In this document: piece after piece, positions 46,029 to 55,410 of the stretch
Position numbering within the stretch: the stretch's first letter is position 1
Layout of the letters: the number at the start of each line of letters is the position of its first letter
Assembly: GCF_048544455.1 (NCBI RefSeq)
Contig: NC_133538.1
Span: 18,876,969 to 18,940,968 of the forward strand
Length of the DNA: 64,000 bases
Source: Silene latifolia
Lineage: Eukaryota; Streptophyta; Magnoliopsida; Caryophyllales; Caryophyllaceae
Direction: 5' to 3'
Position numbers and translations under genes: made by a program
The notes under the pieces: generated by a model
Seen by the model: the letters and a program-made list of their open reading frames with translations, nothing else
The model's database searches: none
Told to the model about the DNA's origin: nothing

Positions 46029-47187
46029 TCAGTTCTTGTCTGCTAAGTCTGATAATGGGTCTAGCAGGAGTATTAGGTCTCGAGTCATAGTACCCATTCC
46101 TTGCACAGCAGGTGTCTTAGTTCTGTTCAATGGAGTATGCTGAACTGTCTTCTTAGGAGTAGGCACAGGAACTCTGGGAGTGACCACCTTAGGGGAAATA
46201 GACTTAGCCACAGTCACTTTTTGAGGACCTGGTTTGGTAGTCTGCACCTTAGGCTGCCATTGCCGAGTAGGCCTTGCTTTAGGTTGCCTCTTACTCTGTA
46301 CCTTACTCTTAACCTTCTTACACATCAGTTCTGAATGTCCTACCCCCCCCCCCCCCCCACAGTCCTTACAGAGGATATGGTTCCATTCACTCTCCACTTT
46401 GATAGTAACCTCCTCCCCATGTTCGTCCAGGAACTTAACAGTAGATGGTAAGGCCTTCCCAAAAGGAACATCAACTAGGACCCTAGCATAAGCCAATCTA
46501 GTGCGTTCCTCTGTTGGTCCATCACACCTAACAAAATCCCCAATCAAACCAGAGATACGAGGAATACAGTTGCCCCAAAATTTCAAAGGAAGGTCAAGCA
46601 ATCGAACCCACACAGGAACAACAGTAACCTGCTCTTTTTTAAGAGAAACAAAAGGAGACCAAGGTCTCACGATAATTGGTTTGTTTTCAAATAAGAAATG
46701 ACCATGCTGCATAACAGAGTCCAAATCCTTCTTCTTACGAAATCTCACCAGGAAAACCCCAGAAGGCAAGAAAGAAACTCTATCAACACCATACTCATCC
46801 CATGAACGATAGATGAAATCCTCAACCACCTCCCATGGAGGATTCGCCCCCAAGATAAAACATACAGCAGAGTTCTGCCAGAAATCAAGCTCTTTTTAAC
46901 ATCGCAGAATGTAAAAATTGAAGCATACCTTCCGGTTCCTCATGGATGGTAGATAACTTTTCCTTACTCTTCCCAGTCTTGGGTACCGACCATCCTTCAT
47001 CATCATCATCTATAAGATCATCCAAATCCAAAGGTTCAAGGTCAACCGGATTCGAGACAATTTTAACAGAAGATGCTGGACCTAGGACCGTGAAATCCAA
47101 AAGAGAGAAACGATTTTTATTCGAGTTTTTTTGATTTTTTGTAGCAGAAAAAGATGAAGATGGCCTAGAAATTTTGATCGCCGTCAT
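46029..47187 (-). pseudogene. L1-B ORF1 (DUF4283 + CCHC), frameshifted
   Basis: Starts MTAIKISRPSSSFSATKNQK at 47187. DUF4283-type motifs FILGANPPWEVVEDF and WVRLLDLPLKFWGNCIPRIS follow, then a zinc knuckle and a basic Pro-rich tail ending with TGA at 45900-45898. A one-base loss near 46897 shifts the frame before the ANPP motif. The knuckle reads CKDCGGGGGVGHSELMC because a C-run on the plus strand (46342-46360) has grown; L1-A has a normal knuckle. Its partner L1-A ORF1 supports the start and domain order. Confidence 0.85.
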
Positions 47188-47334
47188 GTCAGAATTAGGT
47201 TTCAGGAGAAATTTGTGAATTTTTTGTGATTTTCCTAAGATTCCGTGCTCTCACTTTCTCTCTCTATCTCTAACCCATGTTTTTTAATTGATCTGAGCCT
47301 TCTTTGAATTTGGAATCTATGTTGGACAATCTTT

Positions 47335-48204
47335 AATCATATGACTAGATTCTCCACACTTGAAGCATCCTCTATTTGCGAAAGATGACTTTGAATCAAT
47401 AACCTTTTTATTGGAGGATTTGTTATTGTTGTTGTAGGATGATTTTGTTTGTTTGTTTCGAAATATCTTATTTTTAAAACGGCGTGCAAACAGAACAGTT
47501 TCATCCTCTAGTTCAGAGTCAACTTGTTCACTCTTTAAGGCTATACTCTTATTGCAACTTGGTTCAGCGTCATCTTTGTTAAGAGTAATTTCATGGGCCA
47601 TGAGAGCACCAATGAGTTCTTGATAGGAAAGGGTTTCAAGATCTCGTGATTCCTCCATTGCAGTGACCTTAGCACGCCACTTCTTAGTAAGGCTCCTAAG
47701 AACCTTTCTAGCAATGTCCTCAGTACTGAATTTCCTACCTAGGTTTTTCAATTCGTTTATGATGCTTGAAAACCTTGCAGACATGCTATCTAAGGACTCA
47801 TTAGGCTCCATAATGAATAGCTCATTTTTTTGCATAAGCAAATCTATTCGGTGCTTCTTAACAATGGAAGTACCCTCATAAGCTAATTCAAGCCCATCCC
47901 ATATCTCCTTGGCCGTGGAACATGAAGAAAACCGATCAAACTCAGTAGAAGTCATTCCATTTTGCAGGAGACTTATTGCTTTGGAGTTCTTTTCGGCCTT
48001 CTTGTAGTCGGCCTCGACATAGTCATCTTCTTTCTTTTCATAGGTAGTGCCTTCCTCGGATGCCACAAGAATTTTGTGCGGTCCGTTTTGAATGATCCTC
48101 CAGCACTCCCAATCGTGACCTTTCACATAGTGAGTCATCATGTTTTTCCACAATCCATAATTCTTCCCGTCAAAGACGGGACACTTGAGATATTTGGAAT
48201 CCAT
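47335..48204 (-). pseudogene. SIRE-like gag, N-terminal part
   Basis: Starts MDSKYLKCPVFDGKNYGLWK at 48204, the usual Copia gag N-terminus. Next come LLQNGMTSTEFDRFSSC, KEIWDGLELAYEGT and KVLRSLTKKWRAKVTAMEES, the conserved gag core, and a zinc knuckle CFKCGESSHMIKDC at the end. L1-B interrupts it immediately afterwards. Gag would form the virus-like particle and bind RNA. Confidence 0.85.
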
Positions 48205-48298
48205 TTATCACGTGATAGACAGCGGAATATAAAACGATAAGATAAATGAAAAACAAGATAGATCAGCCTCTTTGCGGTTAGGCAATCAAGAGCACGAG

Positions 48299-48310
48299 GC
48301 TCTGATACTA
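48299..48310 (-). other. SIRE-like primer-binding site, tRNA-iMet
   Basis: TAGTATCAGAGC on the minus strand, one mismatch to the initiator-Met primer complement, 2 bp from the LTR end at 48313. Confidence 0.9.
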
Positions 48311-48312
48311 AT

Positions 48313-50466
48313 TGAAGAGTATATTGATCCAAAATACTCAAAGGAGGGGGGGGGGGGTGAATTGAGGATTTAAAACTTTTTAAAGCTTTTTCGATTATGC
48401 GTATGTAATTGATTATTTAAAGTTTATTGATTAAACTTTAACTAATCAACTAATGAAAGAAACAAACGAAAGAACGAAAAGACACACGGTTTTTGAAGTG
48501 GTTCAGTTTCACAAGTCGAAACCTACGTCCACTATTCTCGATTAATAAATTTAGTACCTTTCTACGGATTGCAAATTTACTAACCCAACTCGTACAACTA
48601 ACTCTAGCTGTAACTCAATGAGTACCGTTAAATACTCGAGTGACTAACTTACGCTAATAAGAAAGCACTAATGATTCCAAAAAAGGTTCACGTTAATGAA
48701 CAAGTTAAGAAATCAACTAAGCACTATTATCTTATAACGATAAAATAAGAACAAGTATGCGAGTTTTAAAACACACGACCTTTCAAAATAACAAAACGGT
48801 TTTTCTTTGAAAACACACGGTTCGCTTTGTAAAGTTGAAATCAATTTTTATGCTTAAGGTCTCTATTTTAGATGTTGTAAATAGCAAAGTATTTATAGGG
48901 AAGGAAGGAGTAGGCTACACGGTTTTGCACAAATCCTAATAGCCGAAATAATAAGATATAAAAGCAAATCATATCTTCTTATTATCTCTTTCCTAAAAGC
49001 CTTAAAAGATAATAAAGAAGATTCCAAAAGATAGAATATAATCGATTCAAATATTATCTTTACTATAAATTCTAAGATCATGATAAGATTTCCTAAAACA
49101 AGAATATCTTTTATCATAAACAAATATATTAGGGATATTCTACGGTGTACCCTTGTGGTTTTTGGTTTTCTACCTTGTATCCCTCCTTTTTTTATATTCT
49201 ATGGTGTACCCCTAAACTCTATACATAAGTCTATACTATGACCTTATTTATTATCTTTGCTAACTTAGTTTCTTAAATGACCTATTAAATCGTCTATATA
49301 TCATTCCAATTACTCGATAACCTACTCATTTACTTATTAGTTCGTCGAATTACTCATTAGCACACGAAATATTATACGAAACTAACTAAAAGTTCAAAAA
49401 ATCTCAATTACCATGTCATGACTCATAACATATGTTTTTAATAGTAATTGGTGCTTATTAAAAGTGATTTATGATGTTTCTCATATATAATGGTGATACA
49501 ACATTAATGAGTCATGATAAAGGTCAAAGTATTGTCGTTTAATAGTGATAAAGTTAATGGAGAGTTAAACGAGGTTATGGTGGAGAAAAACTAAAAAGTT
49601 TAGGGGTACAATGTAGAATTAAAAAAAAGGAGGGGTACAACATAGAAAACCGAAAAACTCAGGGGTACACAGTAGAATATCCCAATATATTAAGTAAGAT
49701 ATATAAGATATGTAAAAATATTATTATAGAATAAAATCTTTACCTAATACACCCTAGGTAACACGAGATGTCACGGCCCATATGCCTCGTGACTCGTGCA
49801 CACCCTAGCCTTAACATATGATTTAGAATTTAGGTTTTAAGAGAGGCTATGTTGAAACCCTAATTAGTAGCAAAGTCCAACTCATAAGTTGTTCCATCAC
49901 GACTACTAATCAACGTCCAATACAAAGCCGAACTCCTCACTAAACCGGGCTTTATTATATAAATACTTTCATTAAAACATTTAAAATAAACTTTAAACAA
50001 TTATAAAAACAATTTTCGAAACAATATAAGTCGTGTGTAAAAACTCAGCATCTCAATGTTATAGTAGGAGAGCTATAACATTGAGCTCTTTTACTAGTAA
50101 TGTTATAGTTGCAAAGCTATAACTTTACCAATTCAAGAAACTCATTCTTGATTACCATTACGAGATAATCACCTATACTATTCTAATCTTCAAGGAGATC
50201 TTCGAGTATAGGCTACGTCATCATCCAAGCTTGATTAATCTTTAGACGAACTTCGTCTTCACATAATTCTTGAATAAATCTTTTAACCGTTTGATATTTG
50301 AACGAAGGCTTGAACTTAACATGCAATTGTCACAATCTTCTTTGTTACTTGTTTGTAATAAATTAATTCTAAAACACTTGAAAAACGATTACACGCAACA
50401 AGTATATAAAATGTAAAACACCTTGACATCATCAAAACATAAACATATAAGATATATGATCCAACA
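48313..50466 (-). repeat. SIRE-like 5' LTR with MITE insertion
   Basis: About 1.6 kb of LTR plus a 552-bp Mutator-like MITE. On the plus strand it starts TGAAGAGTATATTGATCC and ends GATCCAACA. A G-run lies at about 48343-48357. The palindrome pair seen in the other LTR is at about 50052-50124. The TSD base block AAGGG follows at 50467. Confidence 0.9.
49123..49692. mobile_element. Mutator-like MITE with 9-bp TSD
   Basis: The element proper is 49132-49683 (552 bp). Identical AATATATTA flanks it at 49123-49131 and 49684-49692. The empty site is preserved in the other SIRE-like LTR near 34170. Terminal inverted repeats are about 85 bp long, starting GGGATATTCTAC-GTGTACCC, with few mismatches. 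A 9-bp TSD and long TIRs indicate Mutator-like origin. No ORF. Confidence 0.9.
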
Positions 50467-51169
50467 AAGGGCGTGAAGCCACTCCCGCAAGTGACTCCAC
50501 TCAGCCAGGGACGCGCCCCGAAGAAAACAGACAGATTCAAACAATCACAAATACTATCAGCAAGCAAATCCAACAATCGTCACAGTACGAGTATGATAAT
50601 ATTCAACAACCACAAAACACGAACAACACATTATGGGACTAATACTGAGTAGGGAAACCCTACCTGGAAAGCAACATAGTCAGACGATCTCAACAGCTGA
50701 TATCAAAAGGCTTCTTCTACGAATCCTCCTCCTAACATATAATCATACAATCACTACCAATCAAGAAACACAACAAAACCCCCAAATCCCCAAATTAGGG
50801 TTTAACTAACTTTAACGAAATACTATAAAAATGGTACGTAGATCTTACCCCCGATGCAAGGATTACAAAGGTATAAAGAAAGGTGAAATCTGACCTTCCA
50901 AGCTCCGGGATTTGCCAACAATGCGATTGATGCGAAGAACGTAGTTTGCTTTCTCTTTGAAAGTGATTAGGTTTATACCCCGTAAACCGGCTACTCGATC
51001 GAGTAGCTGAGATACTCGATCGAGTGCCCCCTACTCGATCGAGTATCAAGGTTACTCGATCGAGTACCCAACAGGTCAGAAACTATTTTAAAACGCAACA
51101 CACCCTTACTCGACAGAGTAAGGCCCACTCGATAGAGTACCCAGAGACTCATAAAACCGTAGTATTACA
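50467..51169 (-). repeat. Tekay-like 3' LTR, second part
   Basis: On the minus strand the LTR starts TGTAATACTACGG at 51169. It runs to 50467, where the SIRE-like TSD begins. It continues at 16251 on the other side of the 34-kb insertion. It contains palindromes ACTCGATCGAGT at 50993-51070. Confidence 0.8.
50993..51145. repeat. ACTCGATCGAGT palindromes in Tekay-like LTR
   Basis: Four copies lie at about 50993, 51015, 51032 and 51054. Two relatives, ACTCGACAGAGT and ACTCGATAGAGT, lie near 51108 and 51128. This is within the first 180 bp of the LTR as transcribed. Confidence 0.9.
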
Positions 51170-51401
51170 GTCTTCCCTCCTTAAAAAAAACTTCGTCCCC
51201 AAAGTTCAAACCACGACAAAACAAAGACACACCCTACAACACTCCCGACTCAACAACATAAACAAAACTCAACATAAAACATGTTACTAACCCAAACCAA
51301 CCCGACTCAACCACAACAAACATACCGACAAACATAAAAAGGTATAAAAAGCTCTTAAAAACTCTTCGCGATCATCTCCTACCCCCCTAAAAAAAACAAG
51401 G
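51170..51401 (-). other. Tekay-like polypurine tract and 3' untranslated region
   Basis: AAGGAGGGAAGAC on the minus strand lies directly against the LTR start and serves as the polypurine tract. GGGGACGAAGTTTTTTTTAA precedes it, a common chromovirus 3' context. No gene. Confidence 0.85.
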
Positions 51402-54400
51402 TTACGTCCCCGTAACCATACATACCTGATCAAAAAGGAAAGGGTAACGCTCTCTCATGGCCTCCTCTGCCTCCCATGTAGCTTCCTCAGACTCGTGGTT
51501 AGACCAAAGGATCTTAAGCAAAACTGTCTCACCACTCCTAGTCTTCCTAACCTTCCGGTCAAGAATATGCTTAGGCACCTCAAGATATGACAAGGACTCA
51601 TCTAGCTCTAAGCTCTTTGCCTCTAACACATGTGACGGGTCACTCACATACTTCCGCAATTAAGATACATGAAACACATTATGCACTCTCTCTAACGCAG
51701 CTGGTAAAGCCAGACGATATGCAACCTCTCCAACCCGTTCTAAGATCTCATAAGGCCCGATGAACTTCTGACTCAGCTTGCCTTTCTTCCCAAATCTCAT
51801 AACCCCACGCATAGGAGACACTTTCAGAAGAACCTTGTCCCCAACCTGAAACTCTATATCCCGGCGATGTAGATCTGCATAACTCTTTTGCCTATCCTGA
51901 GCCGCTCTCATCCTTTCCCTGATCATCTTAATCTATTCAACCATATCATGTACCATCTCTGGTCCTAGAACCACTGCCCCAGCACTGTCGTCCCAACAAA
52001 TCGGACTCCTACATCTCCTCCCACATAAGGCCTCAAACGGTGCCATACCAATGCTAGTGTGATAACTGTTGTTGTAAGAAAACTCTATCAAATCCAACAT
52101 CTGTTCCCAGCTACCACCAAAGTCCATCACACAAGCTCGCAACATATCCTCAAGAGTTTTGATCGTTCTCTCAGTCTGACCGTCTATCGCAGGATGAAAC
52201 GCTGTACTCATCTTCAAAGTTGTTCCCGAAGATTCTTGCAACTCTTTCCAAAACCTTGAGATAAATCTCGCATCTCTGTCAGATACTATGTCCTTAGGGA
52301 CTCCATGTAACTTTAGCACATTCTTCTGATAAGCCATAGCCAATTGTGCTTTAGTCCATGTATCTTTCATTGGCACAAAGTGAGCTGACTTGGTCAGTCA
52401 ATCCACTATTACCCATATCATGTTGTTACCCTATTGAATCTTTGGTAAACCCACGATAAAATCCATAGAAATGGATTCCCACTTCCACTCAGGTACCTCT
52501 AAAGACTGAATCTTACCTTGTGGTCGTCGCTGTCCCCCTTTAACTCTCTGGCATGTCAAACAACGGGCCACAAACTCAGTTGTTTCTTTCTTTATCCCAG
52601 GCCACCAAAACGTGTTCTTTAAATCCTTGTACAGCTTGTCACCACCTGGATGTACCGAATACGGTGTACAATGTGCCTCTATCATGATTGTCTTTTTCAG
52701 ATCCTCATCATTAGGGACACACCACCTACCATCAAACCTCAAACTACCATCTGTATGAATAGAGAATCGAGACACTGTCTCTTTCTCTACTCCACCTCTC
52801 CACTCAACCATCTTAGGATCCAACGCCTGTTTACCTCGAATATCATCATAAAGATCAGGCTGCACTATCAAATCTCCCATGGCATCCGCTCTCTGCATCA
52901 TATGTATCCCAAACCTCCCCACCTCATCTCTCAACCTCATCAAAGATAGAGTTGTACACAAAGAATGTACACTCTTCCTACTCAAAGCATCCGCAACAAC
53001 ATTGGCTTTCCCTTCATGGTAGATAATATCCATGTCATAATCGCCAATCAGCTCCATCCACCTCCTCTGTCTCATGTTCAACTCCTTTTGAATGAAGATG
53101 TACTTGAGACTCTTGTGATCCGAAAATACTTTAAAGGTCACCCCATAAAGGTAATGTCTCCATATCTTGAGAGCAAACACTACTACACCCAACTCCAGAT
53201 CATGTGTAGGGTAGTTCTCCTCATACGGCTTCAATTGCCTAGAAGCATAGGCAATCACCTTACCGTTCTGCATCAACACACATCCCAACCCGTTCTTTGA
53301 GCATCTGTATACACCTTAAAGTTCTCGATCCCTTCAGGCAATGCTAAGATAGGAGCCGTGGTCAAACGCTCCTTTAATGTTTGGAACGCCATCTCATAAC
53401 TCTCATCCCAACGAAACCTGTTCTCTTTCCTCATCAACGCTGTCATAGGTCTAGCAATCTTGGAGAAATCTTTCACGAACCGTCTGTAGTATCCAGCTAA
53501 ACCCAAGAAACTCCTGATCTCAGCAACGTTGTTTGGTGCTTCCCACTTTGTCACTGCCTCAATCTTTGCCGGATCCACAGCTACCCCATCCTTAGAGATC
53601 ACATGCCCTAGAAAAGCAACTTTCTCTAACCAGAACTCACACTTAGACAACTTAGCATATAACTCATGCTCCCTCAAAGTCTGCAACACAATCCTCAGAT
53701 GCTCCTCATGCTCCTCCTTAGTCTTGGAGTAGACTAAGATGTCATCGATAAACACCACTACAAACTTGTCCAAAAACTGTCTGAAGATTCTGTTCATCAA
53801 ATCCATAAACACAGCCGGTGCATTAGATAACCCAAACGGCATCATCACATACTCATAATGGCCATACCTCGACGTGAAAGCTGTCTTTGGTATGTCCACC
53901 TCTCTAATCTTCACCTGATGGTACCCCGACCTCAAATCAATCTTGGAAAAGACTGATGCAACACTCAACTGATCAAACATGTCATCTATCCTTGGCAAAT
54001 GATACTTGTTCTTCACTGTCACTCGGTTCAGCTCCCTGTAGTCTATGCACAACCTCAAACTCCCATCTTTCTTCTTCACAAAAAGAACTGGTGCTCCCCA
54101 CGGCGATACACTATGTCTAATGTATCCCTTATCTATCAGATCATATAAATGTTTCCTGAGCTCCTCCATTTCCTTAGGACCCATCCGGTACAGTGCCTTA
54201 GAGATTGGCCCCGTCCCCGGTTTTAACTCAACCGTGAAATCTATCTCTCTCTTCGGTGGCAACCCCAGAATCTCCTCTGGAAAGACATCTGCAAACTCAC
54301 CCACCACTGGTATCTGATCAACTGTCGGACTCTCTATCCGGTCATCTCTCACATGGCACAAGATCAAAGGGCATCCCTTCCTCAGATAAGACTTCAAGGT

Positions 54401-54757
54401 AATAGCTGCAATCAACTTAACTTTGTGTTTGACCACAAACCCACGATAAGACACTCTAACACCCTTAGGACCTCTCAAAGACACTTTCTTTTGATGACAG
54501 TCTATCTTAGCTTTATACTTTCCCAACCAATCCATCCCGACTATCATCTCAAAACTGTCAAAAGGAAACTCTAGCAAGTCTACAGGTAGATCAACTTGCC
54601 CAACTATCATAGACACATCTCTATACAACCTCCCACATGATACAGACTCACCCGAAGGTATAAAAATTTTCTCACTTACAGACTCATATACCCTCAAACC
54701 CAACCGTTTAACATGACTCGAAGATACAAACGACTGAGACGCCCCCGAATCAAACAA
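51402..54757 (-). pseudogene. Tekay-like pol region with chromodomain
   Basis: From high to low coordinates: protease [11 protein letters not shown] (about 54750), reverse transcriptase with [20 protein letters not shown] and the [10 protein letters not shown] active-site box (about 53740), and RNase H with [20 protein letters not shown]. Integrase has [27 protein letters not shown] and HGVPKDIVSDRDARFISRFW. The C-terminus has a chromodomain-like block (KILWSNHESEEATWEAEEAM, about 51470-51540). The chromodomain is thought to steer integration into heterochromatin. There are about four interruptions, so it is a fossil. Confidence 0.9.
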
Positions 54758-55139
54758 AACAAAGGTATGGATACCGTTAACAAGAAAAGTACCAAAGTGA
54801 TAACATGTGCATCATCCTCGCTTTCTTTCTTGTCCATCATGAACAAATTTTCCACCGGTCTTCCGTCCACCTCCCTTGACGATTCTTTGATGTGGTCGGT
54901 TAGCATCCGACCCCTGATTGTTGTTGTTGTTCGTAGCAGGTTTCTGATAAGAATTACCGCCATTGCGGTTACCTCCACCCTGATAGCTATGACTTCCCCG
55001 GTTAGACCATGACCCAGACGGTCTATTGCTCGCATAACTCTGTGCCGGCCCCAGAGAATAGCTCCCCTGAGCCAATCTCTGAAAAGCTCCAGGTAAACTC
55101 GTACACTCATGTCTCTTGTGGCCTACACCGCCACAGTTG
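54694..55139 (-). pseudogene. Tekay-like gag, C-terminal part
   Basis: The zinc-knuckle part (CGGVGHKRHEC, near 55095-55130) is followed by Gly/Asn/Tyr-rich sequence and leads to protease. The CACTA transposon inserted within the knuckle at 55139/55140, so the rest of gag should lie past its right end, off the window. Confidence 0.75.
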
Positions 55140-55410
55140 CACTAGTAGAAAAAATACCTATTGCGTCAAGCAATTTATGTCGGTTGTAAAAAAACTGACG
55201 CAAAAAACACTTACTTTTGGCGGGAGCACGTTTTGACCCTATAATCCAGCTTTTTGCGTCGCTTTTTATAAATAACAGACGTATAAAATACGTCGGTTTT
55301 ATTAAAAACTGACGTTTTTGAGAAAATACATCGACGTTTTTGAGAAAATACATCAGTTATTTTATATAACTGACTTATTTGACCTTAAGATTTTGCGTCA
55401 GTTTATTTAA
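55140..55410 (+). repeat. CACTA left end and subterminal repeats
   Basis: The terminus CACTAGTAGAAAAA is followed by about ten short motifs in both orientations (AACTGACG, GCGTCAG, GACGTA). A direct repeat GACGTTTTTGAGAAAATACA occurs twice, 21 bp apart (55313 and 55334). In En/Spm elements such motifs bind the TNPA protein. Confidence 0.85.

Larger units (their letters stand above)
42450..47334 (-). mobile_element. L1-B, near full-length L1 LINE with 16-bp TSD
   Basis: The element proper is about 42466-47318. The 16-bp duplication ATGTTGGACAATCTTT lies at 42450-42465 and 47319-47334. The poly(A) tail appears as the T-run ending near 42474. It has a 5' leader of about 130 nt, ORF1 and ORF2, all on the minus strand. 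The target reads TCTTT/AA, a normal plant L1 nick site. It is inserted in the SIRE-like gag just after its first zinc knuckle. It is not active as read: ORF1 has one frameshift and ORF2 several breaks. Confidence 0.9.
16252..50466 (-). mobile_element. SIRE-like (Maximus) Ty1/Copia element, 34.2-kb span
   Basis: Minus-strand Copia with LTRs of about 1.6 kb (TGTTGG...TCTTCA as transcribed), initiator-Met primer site, long gag with two zinc knuckles and a coiled coil, pol in Copia order (protease, integrase, reverse transcriptase, RNase H), and an additional ORF region between pol and the 3' LTR. That extra region is the hallmark of SIRE elements. The flanks are ATGGG (16247-16251) and AAGGG (50467-50471), a 5-bp TSD with one difference. 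It carries Copia-A in its 3' LTR, L1-B in gag and a Mutator-like MITE in its 5' LTR. Own length is about 11.7 kb. It is broken, with roughly eight or more coding interruptions. The LTR copies differ by about 2% by eye, suggesting insertion on the order of a million years ago or less. Confidence 0.85.

Noticed and set aside
50316-50576. 86-residue minus-strand ORF
   Set aside because: Crosses the junction between the Tekay-like LTR part and the SIRE-like LTR, so it is an accident of insertion.
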